Positions 1 to 12,800 of a DNA stretch of 64,000 nt are shown here, in pieces. The stretch lies in NCBI GenBank assembly GCA_036867785.1, contig CP145412.1, forward strand, positions 62,001 to 126,000, in the 5' to 3' direction. How positions within the stretch are numbered: position 1 is the first letter of the stretch; every line of letters begins with the position of its first letter. The DNA is from Plasmodiophora brassicae. Its lineage: Eukaryota > Endomyxa: Phytomyxea > Phytomyxea > Plasmodiophorida. The translations under genes and the position numbers were made by a program. The notes under the pieces were generated by a model. It saw only the letters and a program-made list of their open reading frames with translations, was not told the DNA's origin and did not search any database.

Positions 1-3000
1 AGTGACTCGGGCAGAGAGACTTGATAGGGACACCGTCGTGCCCAGCTGAGCATCACATGATTCCATTTTGATTGCCAAGTTATCAAGCTGAGCTTGGAAC
101 AGTGCGATTCCTTTGCGCTCCTTGTTGAACGTCACAACGACACGGCGCAGCTGCGACGTTAACTGGAACTTCGATGATGCGCTGTCGTTGGATGCGTTTG
201 GCACGGGAACGGGGACTTCAGATCGATGGGAAGGCGAAGACACGGCCTCCGTTGAATCGGCTTCCAGGATTTGCATAACTGTCGACACTGTATCAGGGTT
301 CCACTGGATATAAAGGCTCGAAAACGAGATATCCAAGTGGGTTCCTTCGGCGCCGACATCGCGAACAATGCGAATCAAATCGTTCGAGTTGTCGCCATCG
401 CTGATGTCAGACCGCGCAAGGTCAGCGAAAGCATCGCCGGACGGCTGCAGTAGATCGCGAATGTGCAAACTTCGTAGCCGAGCAATCTGTTTGGTCTCAG
501 TTTTCGCGTGATGCATCTCGAAGGAAAATTCGGACGCAAGAATATTGACGATTGGGAGGGATGTGGACATTTGCCGAAACATGACGTCAACCCCAGCCAC
601 GTTGACAGTACAGTCAAACGCGTAGTCGTCGTCACCGGCTACAGAAGCAATTGCATCAGACTGACCGCCCTGGGCAACTGGCAACGAATAGTAGAAATCC
701 ATCCAAGATGACAATAACGAAACAGATCGACGAACAAACGACTTGTACAGGACGAGGCGCAACACGTGTCCTGACGAAACACATAGTTCCTGGCGTCCAG
801 GAAGCATGGGCATCACGAGTTGAAGAGACAGTGGCCATGGCTCAATCACTTCGTTCCAGGCGCCGCCTACATAGTGCTGAATGATGACAGTGCTGCTAGC
901 CGAAATGCGGTTCGTATTGCTCTGCTGATCGGCTACTTTCCTAAATGCGAGGTTGGACAGGCGGGCATCAAGCAGATGTTTCTTTGAATGTTCATCCAAG
1001 AACAGAAGAATAATGTCATCAATGTTGACGGCAAGGTCACCCTTTGTCGTAGGGGTCCCAACGGCAGGGTCAGGGCCGGCAGAAACGGGAATAACGTTAG
1101 GCTTATAATTCTCCAGAAAGCAAAACAGAATGTTGGAGAATAGCCTCGCGATTTCAACGGAGATGTGCAACCGAACAGGCTGCAGGCGCACTGTCGTCGT
1201 CCCGTCAGCGCTAAACACGACATTGACGTTGAACGGAGACATGACAGAGTTGTCTCCGTCTTTAGAGACGATAGGGCGGTCCGCAGTGCACGAAAACATT
1301 TGCAATCCCAGCACATCAATCGACGTAGACACATACGACGGGCCTTCATAGAGTACCTCAAGGACGAAATCGCAAGAAGTCGCAATGGCGCGCGAATCGC
1401 TTGCTTTGAGATCTTCCAGGAACACCATACGACTTTGTTCGATGCGGATGACGGTGGAGGAACTCGATGTGGTCGACGGGTCCTCTTGAAGCACTGCATG
1501 GTCGGCAGTAACAGAAGGGGCAATTCCGTCCAAGGAGAAGAATGATCCCAGATCGTACAAAAACGAAGAAACGGCATAGCCACAAGGGCTATGAAGCACA
1601 ACAGATAGAGTCGTCGGTTCAGATGCACTCCTCGGCTGGACCCACTCAACGGCGACATGTGAAACTGCAGTCTTAGCTTCGTCGATTTGCACGCTGTCAT
1701 CTGTCTTGGCAGCGCTGAAATCCCCGATGAGAGTCCGAAAAGGGGAATCGCATGACGCCACGCGTTCATCCTCCATTGTGACGGTGCTCAGCGAAACGCC
1801 AAACTCCATGTGCCGCGGAGGAACCGAGAGAAATCGGATGCAGATGTCTCGGGCAGAAAGAAGCGCTAGTCGGCTCCCTGAATCGGAAACCCAGTCCACA
1901 GAGCACCCAGCTAGCAGCAGGAATCGAACTTCCGGGACGTCAAACTTGACGTTGAGTCGAGATCCGAGAACGTTTACGTCATCGTAAGAAAAGGCGACGA
2001 TGCTCTTCGCATTGGAAATAACCGCAGCAGGAGCAGCAATATTGCTATAGAAGATTTGCATTGCAAGTAGGTAGGTTTCCTTTGCGAGGGTGACTTCAAG
2101 GTTGCTTAGTTGGCCCCGTACGAAAATGTCGTAGTCCACAGGTTTGCAAGGCATGTCAACGGTGACATGAAGATCGGCGTGACTGATGACATGTCGGCTG
2201 TCACCTTTGCAAACGCTCATGTTAGTGGCATTAACGAAGATGGATAGATCACCAGCACATGTCCCGGGAGAGGAGCGAACAGCAATTTGTCCCAAGTCTA
2301 TCTCGAGACGCTTTGCGGAAGCTGACGCATGCGTGGGAACCATGACCAAAGGACGGGAAATGTCGAGCTCAAGAAGCAAGTATTTCGATGCGGGGGTTTC
2401 ATCACGCGAGGTTGGACGCAGAGCATCGGTCGCGTTCGCCACAGTCTGGGCTAGAAACGTACCAAGAATCCCTTGGAACAGATAGTCAACAAGTTCCATT
2501 GTGGGTTGATGCAGATAAACTGCCCGAACCGACGCAACTGACAATGCGAACCTGGTGCTATGCTCCCGTGCCGGAATGACATCGGGACCGAATATATCGG
2601 CCTCAAAATGCAGTAACTGATGGTCGCGGTCTTGCTCAACAGCATCCCGCAAGCCCAACAGAGTCAGGTCACCGTTCTCCGGGAGTGGCATCGCGAGATC
2701 AAAAGACCCCAGATCGCCAACAACAGATGTCCATTCTCTTCGAAACACGACCTCGGCAACCAAGTCCGACACGAGAGCAACGGCGACAACGCGATCACGA
2801 GTCTCCTTATTCAGCGACAGTCGCACACGACGAAGCGTAACTTCAATAACGAGGGAGCGCGAGTCAAATGGAGCGACGACAAGGTCGGCGACCTTTGGTG
2901 ACGTTGCAGAAGTATCAGGAACAAGAGAAAGAGGCACGTCCGAAACGTCATCGTACTGTCCAACGACATCCGTTTCTGGCAGGCGAGCAACTGCAGCAAT

Positions 3001-6000
3001 TGTTGCAATGGTGTCAGCATTCCAGTTGACCGACAAGTCGTTCAGGCTGACATGGACATGCTGCGTCACGCCTTGAAACAGTGGCGATGTTCGAGGGAAC
3101 CTGTCAATCTGTATGTTGATCAGGTCCACCTGGTTGCCACCTGACGACGACGACGCCAGCTCCGAGAAACGCGGCGATGTAGATGAAAGCAAGTCGGTTA
3201 TACAAAGTGACGTCAAGTGAGCCTCAGAATGAGAGCAAACGTGGGCATGATAGAACGACACGGAAAGCCCGACGGCATCAAGTTGGGCAACGCGCTGAAC
3301 CGTGTTGCTGAGTTCAATCGTGATATGTTCGATGGAGAAAGCGCAATCAACGAGATGTCTTGAATCGTGCGACTCGGCAGCTGCCGCTTCGGCAGCTGCA
3401 GCGTCAGCAGTGAGCTGATAGAGCGACACGTTCACTGATCCAGTATCGACGGGAGCAGTTGTAGCTGCTACGTCCTGCTGCTTAGCAGTTATTGAAGACA
3501 AGAGGCGAGACAACACGAGCAGATTCGGACCTGCTACGTGCAGAACCAATTTTGGAATAGAGCCGTTAACGACAAGTTTCGTCAGAGTCGTCGATTGACG
3601 GTCAATGCAGGTGAATAGCCCAAGCAGGCAACTAGTCCTGTCGAACAGCCGATAAACAGGAGGAGGATGGCCGTCGGCAGCTCCAGAGCTCTGGGCGCTT
3701 TCGCATAAAGACAGCGAAGCACCATGCACATCAAGCATAAAGGCATCATAGGCTGATCGAGGTTCGGGAGGCTTGCCGAAAAGACACTCGTCGGCAATAT
3801 TGGCCAGACCTCGAAGACTGATCACATTACATGACACCAAATCGGCGATTAACATAGAAGGCGATTCCTGGCGAACGTCAGCGGGAATGAAAAGAATCGG
3901 ATGCTCCACGCTGATGTTCAGGTCGATGCGCCGATGGTTCGTCAGAGCCGTCAGCAATTCCGACTGCCGCTGTTCAGACCACGACAGGGCAGCGCCTCGC
4001 AGATGGGACAAAGCGTCATGGGGACGGAAGAACTTGAAAACGTTCTGCACCCAGAAGTGGTTATAAACTAGTTGCACGGGACGAAGGCGAAGTTTGAAAA
4101 TAATGTCGGCATCGGAGTCAACAGGGTCACTTTCAACGCTGAGTCGAAGGAACGGAAGTTCGGATCCAGTGCCAGATGCCCCGTCAGTTGGTTTGTGAGT
4201 CAGCAGCTTGGGGAAGCATGTCTCAAGCGTGTCTTCATCGTAAAGGGTGGCCGATTCCACAGCCAGCGTCAATCGAGTGCCTTGGAACAATTCAATCTTG
4301 GCCGTCCCGTCGAACTCGAATCTGGTCATTGGCGAACCTCGGCGAATCAGGACAACAGCGGCACGAACAACCTCAATGTCGAAGACGGTGTAGACATAGT
4401 CGGGACGCAACGTGAACTCCAGCGCGACTTCGTTAAAATCGATGGTCTTGTAGAGCTCTCGCCTTTGTGCCTCGGTCAACCGAATTTCGTCAGCCGATGC
4501 CGTCGCCTCCGGTGCCGACGACGACGACGCGCCACCGAAGACAGCACCCCACCAACCACCACCGGCGGCAGCCTGATTCGCGGTTGCCAGTTCCTCAGTC
4601 ATCTTCTTGCTGCGCTTCGCCTCTTCCGATAGATCCGTTTCAGCGAAGGACCTGAAGAACAGGATGTCGTCCAAATCTAGCGCTTCTTCCAGCTCAGCAA
4701 GACGAGCCACTCCTTCGTCGTCCAGGGGCGGATGCCACGGAACGTTCCGCTTCCGTTTGAACAGCTCGACATACTCGCGTCGTCTTTGACAGTGCCGGCT
4801 GATGGAAGCCCAGGAAAACCACCGCCGATGTCGGGTGCCGTTCAAATGAATGATGCATCGTCCGGCATACTGCCACCACGCGAGAGCCCCGCCAGGTGCA
4901 AACACATCCTTGTCAGGATGCAAATCGCGTAGCCCAGCGAACCGAGTCTCGATTTCCGTCCGCGCCTGGATCGCCGTGAAGTTATCCATCAAGCATGTCA
5001 GGTCGCTGTACTGCTCGTCGTGCAAGGTCAGCGTTATCGAACGAACTTGCAGTTCTGCCAAGCACGACGTCATCAGGTACACCCGCATGACACGTTATCG
5101 ATGACCTACCGAAACGGTAATGCGGAGCAGTCTGCTCAAAGTAGCGGCTGTTAAGCGTCAGGTGCAGCGTTGCGGATAACGGTTCGAGAATGAACACATG
5201 GCGAATGTCAGATGGGCGCGTCTGCCCATCAGCGAGCGCGATATGACTGGTCGACGACGACATTGACTGCCGCGCGAGTGCTTTCCGATCCAGCCCGTCA
5301 ATGGACGCCTGCATGAACGCAAAGACAGCGTCATCGGAGCTGTCGTGCCACAGTACGACGTCATTTGAATCCCAGTAGACGGCGGCGTTCCTCATCGACA
5401 GCAACTTGTACGTGTTCACCGCAGTCGCCAACGTCGACACGAAACATTCCTCGAAATTCGCATCCGTCGTCAATGCCGTGAATTCCTGGACAATGACGCC
5501 GGCAGCGAACTTCCTGCCCGGGAGCGTCTCGGCGTCCTCGTAACGGACATGCACGTCGCGAACGACGATCTGCAGGTTGGCGATAATTTTCGACAGTAAC
5601 GATTGGCCAAAGCTCTCCTGACGCCTCGCTTCCTCCGCGTTGTTCTCCTCCCAGTGACGAAGCGCACGGAGCTGCTCGGCGGCCAGCAATTGCTGTTGTT
5701 TGCGTTCGGATACGAGACGCAGGGCGGCGTCACGATCGAACTGAGCGCCGTGAGCGGGCCGAGCGAGTACATGCAACCCTTCCAGCGTGATCTTCACTGG
5801 GGAGCTGCCCAGCGATGCCCATGGCACTTTGACGTGCAGGCGACGCAGGCGCCCAAGGCGGACATTGATCGGAAGTTTCAATCGGGTCAGGCAGGACGGG
5901 CGCAGGGCGACGTTGTCGAGGACGATCTCGCCGGACCACACGCCGACCTGGATGGAATCTTTGGGCAGGTCGACGTACTCGCCGAGGCGATCCAGGATCA

Positions 6001-6025
6001 GGCGCTCCAGGACGCCCTCGAGCAT
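1..6025 (-). CDS. VPS13: VPS13-family lipid-transfer protein (5' part, runs off left edge)
   Basis: This is the amino-terminal part of a VPS13-type bridge protein, which moves lipids between membranes at organelle contact sites. The first exon starts with MLEGVLERLILDRLGEY, then a VWSGEIVLDNV stretch and RLHVKVPWASLGSSPVKI. That is the canonical chorein N-terminal helix and first beta strands, so the ATG at 6023-6025 is a secure start. A short intron with a TAG-like acceptor lies near 5059-5113, after a segment ending APHYRF, and reading then continues with ELQVRSITLTLHDEQYSDL. Downstream to position 1 the minus strand stays coding-like in short open pieces broken by further small introns, as expected for the repetitive beta-groove. 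Exon borders below about 5 kb were not resolved, and the C-terminal domains lie outside the window. Start and family are clear; the 3' exon structure is not. Confidence 0.88.
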
Positions 6026-6382
6026 CGCGACGTTGACTACCGCTCAGCGGCCGACCACCCCACCGACTGACGTCATGAAAGGTCTGACCGTGCCGACCAC
6101 GCCGAGTCCCAAAAATAACAGCCGCAGCACTGCGGTCGACAGGAGGCGGAGGGGGAGGGAGGGGGCGACGACGACGGCCGTATTCAGTCCATCACAGAAA
6201 ATATTGATCACAAAGTACCGTCCTGCAATGCTCCTGGTGAAACGTTTCCAGGTTCGCGCCCCGTGGAATGTTCTGCGGCGCCGTGCCAAGGCTCAGTGTA
6301 ACGGGTAACGCGGGGCGTTGCAGCTGCACAGGGCGTCATTTGGTTAACTGTCGGGCGGGGACAGTTTGTGCGCGGCGAACGG
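6026..6382. promoter_or_regulatory. Shared divergent promoter region of VPS13 and NELF-C/D
   Basis: The 357 bases between two outward-facing start codons must carry both promoters. No clear TATA box or other named element was recognised. A GGAGG/GGGAGGGAGGG-rich stretch sits near 6140-6165. Confidence 0.4.
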
Positions 6383-8496
6383 ATGGCGACGACGACGGCG
6401 GCGGCGGCGGCGGCGGCGGCACGCGGGCCGGCGTCGTCGCTGTCGGACGTGGACACGATCATGGAGCCGGACGTGCTGTCCCGGCTGAAGGCGTTCATCA
6501 GCACGGGGCCGGGGAGCCAGTCGGAACGCGTCAAGGAGGCCATCCGCCTGCTGTCCACCTCGTATAAGGGCCGGGCGCAGATGTGCAACCTGCTGATCCG
6601 ATGGATAGTCGACATCATGGGCGAACCGGAAGAGGTCCCGCCCGGTGTCGTTGCGCCCCATGCGTGTGGCAATATCTCAGTAACGTCGTCGAAATAGGAT
6701 ATGCAGGGCCTCGTCATGGATCACCTCAAGGAAATGGCCGTTCAGCAATTCGACGTCACGAAAGCTGACTCGATTTTCAGTGCACCGACGAAGGTAGTAG
6801 TCCATCATTGTAGTTGCGCCGTCCTGGTTCTTATGTCTTCAATAGGGCGAGCCAGAATGGCTGACGTGCATGATTCGGGATCCGTCATGGAGGTCTGTGC
6901 TGTACCGGCTGTCACAGGACCACCCGAATTGCCTCCTGCTCAATTTCGCCATCAAAAAGATCGGCGAGGACGGCCATGGCAGTGAACTGGCGGTCAGCGC
7001 CAGGTCTGGCGATGTCAAGCTGTCCGTCTTCATGAACGTGCTCAGTGAGGCACTCACCCAAATCGTGTGCCTCACTGATCGAGAGTCGTTCCAGCGCTCG
7101 CTCTTCGAGCTGCAGCGCCTGTGCTGTCAGACACAATAGTACGTTCTCATGTGCACTCGGTACCTGACTCCGAGGTGACAATCGCACACAGCACGTATTT
7201 GCTGGCACAGTTCGTGCTGACAGCCTTGTCTCGGCATCCTCGAACGGGGTTTGTCTGGAGGCACCTGCACCAGTCCGTGTCCAGTTACGCGGTGCAGCAT
7301 CATGGGGAACGCATTCGGTCTCTCGACCTGCTTCTTACGCAAGCACCGAGATATCCTGGTATGCTCCGATCGTGTCGCCATCGACGCAAGGACTAACAAA
7401 GCGTTCGCCTCCAGAAATCTTCAAAGCGGTCAGCGCCGTACAGCGAGGAAGTCGTTTGACGACCACCGACATCAAGCATATTTATGAGTTGTTCTCCGGG
7501 AACAACCCGCCGCCGATATCCCTGCTATGCACGTCGTACATCATCCAGCCCATAATCGATGCCTTGTTCGATTATACGCGACCGCCATTGGGCCCCGTCC
7601 ACAAGCAGTACTACGTTTCACTGCTGGCATACGCGTCATGTGTCCGCGATAATCGTGCTTGGTTCGCGTCGCAGCCTACTCAGGCGCCCGTTGACGAAAC
7701 GCTCGGTACGAATGGTTTGCTGTGTATATATGCGAATCGTTGGTGTTGACGTGACGCGCAGTTGACAAGTCTCGTATGTCGTCCACGATTGCGGCGCTGA
7801 ACGAAGTGTCGTCCATTTGCCAGAGCAAAGAGTTTGGCTTTCACCTAGCGGAAAACGAACAGACTCTGCGTCAGCATCTGACGCTCCCTATCTGCTCGAC
7901 CGCCATCGTCCAATGGATTCGGCTGTCACTGCTGTCCCCCGCGTACTATTCAACAACGTACCAATCCGTGTGCACACCGGTCTTTTTCAGGCTACTCGGA
8001 TACATTTCGTCTCTGCACGCCCTCCAGCGACCGATGGTCTTCGATCTGCTGTGCTCCGCGTTCCATCTGAAAACGGACCTGGACGACCTCGCCGTCATCA
8101 AGTTCCGCAAGCTCATTCTACAAGTTCTTATCCACCTTGGTACGCGCGACGGTTTCAGCCCATCCTTCCAATGCGCACTTACGCTTCCTGCCAGTGCACT
8201 ATGGCATGCTCGTCGAGGTGACGCGTATGGTCGCCGACAACGTCCCACGAATGGACCACAGCCTCGTCCGGTTCTTCGTTGTGCAGATCCTACAGACGAC
8301 CGGGCCGCCCTATTCGGCGACGTTCGCGCATTGCATCTTTGACATCGTGTCCATGCCGGACGCCACGTTAGCCATCAAGAACGACCCGGAAAGCGTCGTC
8401 AACGTCGGCGGGTTTGCGCGGGACGTCTCCTCCATGGGCATCGCCGACCTCAAAGAGCACTGCGACAACTGGGTCGCGTTCGCATCGAACTCTTAG
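6383..8496 (+). CDS. Negative elongation factor subunit C/D (TH1 family)
   Basis: NELF-C/D is a helical subunit of the complex that holds RNA polymerase II in promoter-proximal pause. The spliced protein matches the TH1 family along its length: a KADSIF segment, EPEWL, RDPSWRSVLYRLSQDHPNCLLLNF, then HSTYLLAQFVLTALS, a PPPISLL segment, YVSLLAYASCV and the final LVRFFVVQILQTTGPPYSATF, all in family order. Exon 1 is 6383-6634 and starts with a poly-Ala tract encoded by a GCG repeat near 6397-6420. Intron 1 is 6635-6697 and intron 2 is 6794-6845, both phase 0. Further small introns lie near 7137-7180, 7360-7410, 7710-7765 and 8140-8190; these borders are approximate. It is transcribed away from VPS13. 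NELF is patchily distributed outside animals, so a nearly complete C/D subunit here is informative. Confidence 0.83.
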
Positions 8497-8672
8497 CCGT
8501 CGGCTGCCTACGTCCGGCACGTACATACACACACTGGGCACCGCCTCGTCGTTCTAACGGGCCATGCTGGTTCAAGCCTGTTCAGCCGCGTGACGTTGTG
8601 ACGGGCTGAACTTCGGGACTGAAGGTAGGGAGCTCGGTGTAGCGACCCGCACCAGGTGGACCCACACGGACG

Positions 8673-9236
8673 ATGAGCAGCGCGACGCCGCCGCCTTCAG
8701 GTCCACTGATTCTGCTGTCGGGTCCACCAGGCGCCGGTAAGACCACGATCACGCCGATGCTCGCCGCGTCGTCGCGGTCCGCGTCGGTGATCACGATCGA
8801 GGGCGACCGGTTCTGGGCGTTCGCCGTCAGGGACCCGCGGCCGTTCAAGCCCCAGTTCCGTACGCTCACCTCATCAATCGCCGGCGCCGCTGTACCCTTC
8901 GCGAAAGACGGCTGCGAAGTCATTGTGGATTTCGTCGTCCCGCCATGGTGCCTGAAGGCGTTCACGGCGCGCGCCTGGACACACGACGTCGACGTGCACT
9001 ACGTTGTGGTGTGGCCACCCGTGGACACATGTGCACGAAGGGCGCAGGAGCGATCAGTGAACCCGGTCGCCTACGACGAACGCGTTCGAACGTTCTACGA
9101 TAGGTTCGGCGGTGAGTGCCCATCCAGGCACCGGATGGCCATCGCCGATGTCCACCGTTCCGCTGCATCGATTGCTGCCGAGATACGATCGGGAATCGAT
9201 TCCGGTGCGTTCCTGCTGCCCCGTGACACTTCCTGA
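8673..9236 (+). CDS. Small P-loop kinase-like NTPase
   Basis: A 187-residue intronless protein with a textbook Walker A motif GPPGAGKTT at about residues 17-25 and a hydrophobic Walker-B-like strand VIVDFVV near residue 83. An arginine-rich ARRAQER segment near residue 125 looks like the lid of small-molecule kinases of the AAA_33/chloramphenicol-phosphotransferase-like group. The substrate cannot be told from sequence. The ATG at 8673 is the first in frame and gives only a short lead before the first strand. It follows NELF-C/D on the same strand after 176 bases and ends tail to tail with the HERC-like gene. Zeta-type kinases share this fold, but there is no antitoxin neighbour and nothing else to suggest a toxin. 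Confidence 0.68.
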   Translation: MSSATPPPSGPLILLSGPPGAGKTTITPMLAASSRSASVITIEGDRFWAFAVRDPRPFKPQFRTLTSSIAGAAVPFAKDGCEVIVDFVVPPWCLKAFTARAWTHDVDVHYVVVWPPVDTCARRAQERSVNPVAYDERVRTFYDRFGGECPSRHRMAIADVHRSAASIAAEIRSGIDSGAFLLPRDTS

Positions 9237-9802
9237 CGGGATCGACGACAGCGGGTCGACGGGCCCGAATATCCGCCGGGCGCTGCAGGGTCAGGAGTAC
9301 AACGACGCAGTCGGAACAGACCAGTGTCTTTCAGGCAGACGATCCGGAATCGCGACGCAGCGCCGCATCGATCGTCATGAACAAACCCAGAGCGTGCTCG
9401 GGTGCGGGTACAGGGCGGTGCGAAGCGTCGCGCAGGTAGCCCGCTGTGCCGTCCAGGGCCTCGCTGCGAGCACGGGGTCCCATTCGTCGCCGTCCATCAC
9501 AGGCTGGGTCCCCTGGTAGAGGTTGACGTCCGCCAGCAGACCGGCAGGCTGGTGACGCCGCTGGGCGTTGTCGTATAGTTCAATGTGGACCCGGTCGACA
9601 ACGACGATTCCAGCGCTGGCGCACCAGGTTCCTATAAAGCTCCTCGATGCAATCAGCGCCCGTGACGCACTCCACACATTCGCCCAAAACGTCCGCGGAA
9701 GGGGTGGGAACGTCCTGTCAGCTGTTCACGAGTCGCAACGTGTCGAGACGGAGGGGGCTATGGCACCGTGTATATACGATGGTACACACACATACAACAT
9801 TG
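9237..9802. other. Convergent intergenic region, nothing convincing
   Basis: The 566 bases lie between the 3' ends of the P-loop kinase and the HERC-like gene. A 100-codon minus-strand open stretch (9375-9677) lacks an ATG and any recognisable motif, so it was not called. The region probably holds both 3' UTRs. Confidence 0.4.
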
Positions 9803-12800
9803 TTATACGTCACCGATCTCGGCGATCTCCGCGTCGGACAGCTTCAGGTCGCGGTCCAGCGTCTGGCAGTTGCGGGCGGCGTACAGCAGGCGCTCGCGCA
9901 GGACGGCCGCCGACGAGTACCGGGGCAGGGCGATGCTGAAGAAGCAGGTGTGCGTCTGCGGCAGCTGCCCGTCGGCGGCGTGCTGCAGGCCCTCGCCGCC
10001 CGGCATCGGCTGGATCTTGAACTTGGTCGTGAACTGGTCGGCGCGCACCGGCAGGCGCGTGCGCGCCCAGGCGAACCGCGCGAACTCGCCCTTCTCGTCG
10101 GGCGTCATCTCGGACAGCACCTGCCAGAAGTAGACGACGTGGGCGTCGTCCGGCGACACGCCGCCCTCGTAGACGGTCACCGACCGCAGCAGGTCGACGC
10201 TGAAGTCGGCGCGCCCGCAGACGATCGCCTCGACCTCGTCCACGGTCAGCAGCTCGAACGTGGCCAGCGGGACGATGGCGGCGAACCCGTCGCGGATCGC
10301 CCCGATCTGCGCGTCCGCCTCGTGCAGGCGGCACTGCTCGGCGAGGCGCGCCCAGTCGCCCCGGTTCTCCTTCGTGACGCGCACCTGCCGGCCGAACGGG
10401 ACCAGGTCGACGGTCGTGCGCCCGTCGCCCAGCGTGCACTCGAACGTCAGGTCGTCGTCGTCGTCCAGGGCGTCGTCGTTCAGGAGGGCGTCGTCGAGCC
10501 GGTCGGCGAACTGGGCGTCGACCTCGCGCAGGTGGGCCCGCGTCGGCTCGAGGCCGACGAGCGCCGCCCAGACCAGGGCGGGCAGGCGCAGGTCCAGGTG
10601 GATCTTGTTGCGCACGGCGATGCCGACCAGGTGGCCCATCAGGCGGAACAGGTCGGGGCGGGCGCAGGCCGGCGCCGGCACGTACCGGTCGCGGCCCGCC
10701 CCGCCCTGCGCGTCGCGCGCGTTCGCCGTCGCCACCAGCAGCGGGAGCAGCGCCGGCGACTGGAGCTCGGCGACGAACTCGTTGAAGCACTCGCGGTACG
10801 GGCCGCCGTTGTCGGTGACGCCCTCGCCGACGAACTTCACCTTGAACGTGCGCTCCTGGCCGTCGTCCAGCATGCGGACGAACCCGCGGCGCAGGTCGCG
10901 AACGGGCATGACGCCCAGCTGCGTCGCCGCCTGCCCGAACAGGCTCGACGCCAGGCGCTCCGCCTCGCTGGGCGACGAGGCGCGCGCCGCCGCCAGGTGC
11001 CGGTTCAGCGTGATCTGGCGCAGGTCGGGCGGGTCCTCGTACGGGTCCTCGCTCGGCTTCGTGTACGTCGCCGTCTGGTGCAGGACGTCCGCCAGCGCCT
11101 GCGCCTTCAGGCGCGTCACGACGACCGGGCGCAGGCGCCGCACCAGGGCGCCCAGCGACATGGACAGGCGCGGGCCGGACGGCGCCGCCCCCTGCACCGC
11201 CAGGTACGGCAGCACCTGCGACACGAGCAGGTTGAACGTGCGCACCAGGGCGAACCGGGCGCAGGCGCCCACGTCGTCGTCGTCGACGCCGGCCGCCGCC
11301 GCCACCTCGTCGTACAGCAGCGACAGCGGGTCGACGCCGAGGCGGTCGGCGGCGTCGTTGCAGGCGCGGACCAGGCGCGCGTCGTCGTCGTCGAGCGCGC
11401 GCCGCCCCCCGTGCTCGACGAACTCGCGCAGCGTCCACCGGGCGGCGGCGGCCCGCGCATCACCATCACCGTCGTCGTCGTCGACGATCGGCGCCGACCG
11501 GACGAGGCTGTCGACGGGCACCAGGTCCGGGTCGGCGTCGCCGTCGCCGCTGACAACGGCGACCGGGCGCCCGTCGTCGTCGCCGGTCGCCACCCCGACC
11601 AGGACGCCGGCGACGGCGCCGTCCTGCAGGCGGCGCACGCGGCGTCGCAGGACGAGGCCGACCCGGCGGCAGGCGGCGCGCGACACGTCGGCGCGGACGA
11701 CGCCGCCGCCGCCGCCCGTCGCCAGCAGGCGGTGGTCGGACGGCACCCAGGACCGCCAGAACGCGTACGCCAGGTCGAAGAAGTGGCTGGCGCAGGCGGG
11801 GCTGGACGACGACGAGGGCGACAGCAGGCGCCGGGCGAACCGGGTCGCTGTGGCGATGCGCCGGGCGACGCGGGCGGCCTGTGTCGTCATTGTCGTCGTC
11901 GTCGCCAATGACGACGCATGCGGCGTCTGGCGGACGCGCCGGGCCGTGCCGAACGAGACGGCGTCGTGGCGGTGGTAGAAGGAGACGGCGGGGAACAGCT
12001 TGGCGGCGGGGGCGACGGGCAGGTCGTCGAAGGCGACGCCGAGGTCGTTGCCGTTCAGCGCGTACGACAGCGTGCGGTGGTCCAGGTCGAGGACGACGCC
12101 GACGACGTCGCCCTGCGCCATCTGGTCGCCGTACTTGGCCCCGCCCTTGACCTTGTTGCGCCCGTGGTACCGGGAGCGGTCGCTGACGAACAGGCCGAAG
12201 CCGTGCGCGTCCCCGCCCACGTACGTGTCCGGGTTGGCCGACGCCGTCCCCACGCCGATGAAGATGTACCCCTTGGACATGCGGTCCAGGCAGATGTCCC
12301 AGCGGTGCACGCCGGACGCGTACCCGCGGTTGGCCAGCAGCGTGCGCCACTTGTCGCTGCCGGCGTCGAACGTGGCCGTCAGCGCGCAGTGGGACAGGCG
12401 GACGCGGGCGCGGCCGGACGCGCGCGCGTTATGCGCATCCCAGCGCAGCGCCGGGTACGTCAGCAGCGTGACCGGGTCGGACGCGCGCCCGTGCGTCAGG
12501 TCGCGCACCCGAAACTCGTACGCCGTCAGCTCGTCCAGCGCCTGGGCGCGGAAGGCGCGCGCCCCCCCTCGGTACACCTCGTGGAACGCGGGCGGCACGT
12601 CCGTCGCATCCGACGTCGTCGTCGCCGCCGGGCGCATGTCCAGGGCGAACTCGGCGGAGGCGGGCCCGTCCCAGAACAGCTCGATGGCGTCCGTCGTGAT
12701 CTCCTCGGGCGTCGGCGCCGGCTGCCCGCCACCGCCGCCGCAGGAGGACGACGACGGGTCTGCAAGGCGGCGTTCGGCGTCGTCGACGGCGCCGAGCAGG

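Noticed and set aside
8673-9236. Zeta-type toxin kinase
   Set aside because: The Walker A motif and fold class are shared by many small-molecule kinases, and there is no antitoxin partner; only the broad P-loop kinase call is supportable.
9647-11911. A 754-codon plus-strand open frame
   Set aside because: It is antisense to the HECT and SPRY part of the HERC-like gene and is Arg/Val/Ala-rich without domains. GC-rich coding sequence often leaves an open opposite frame.
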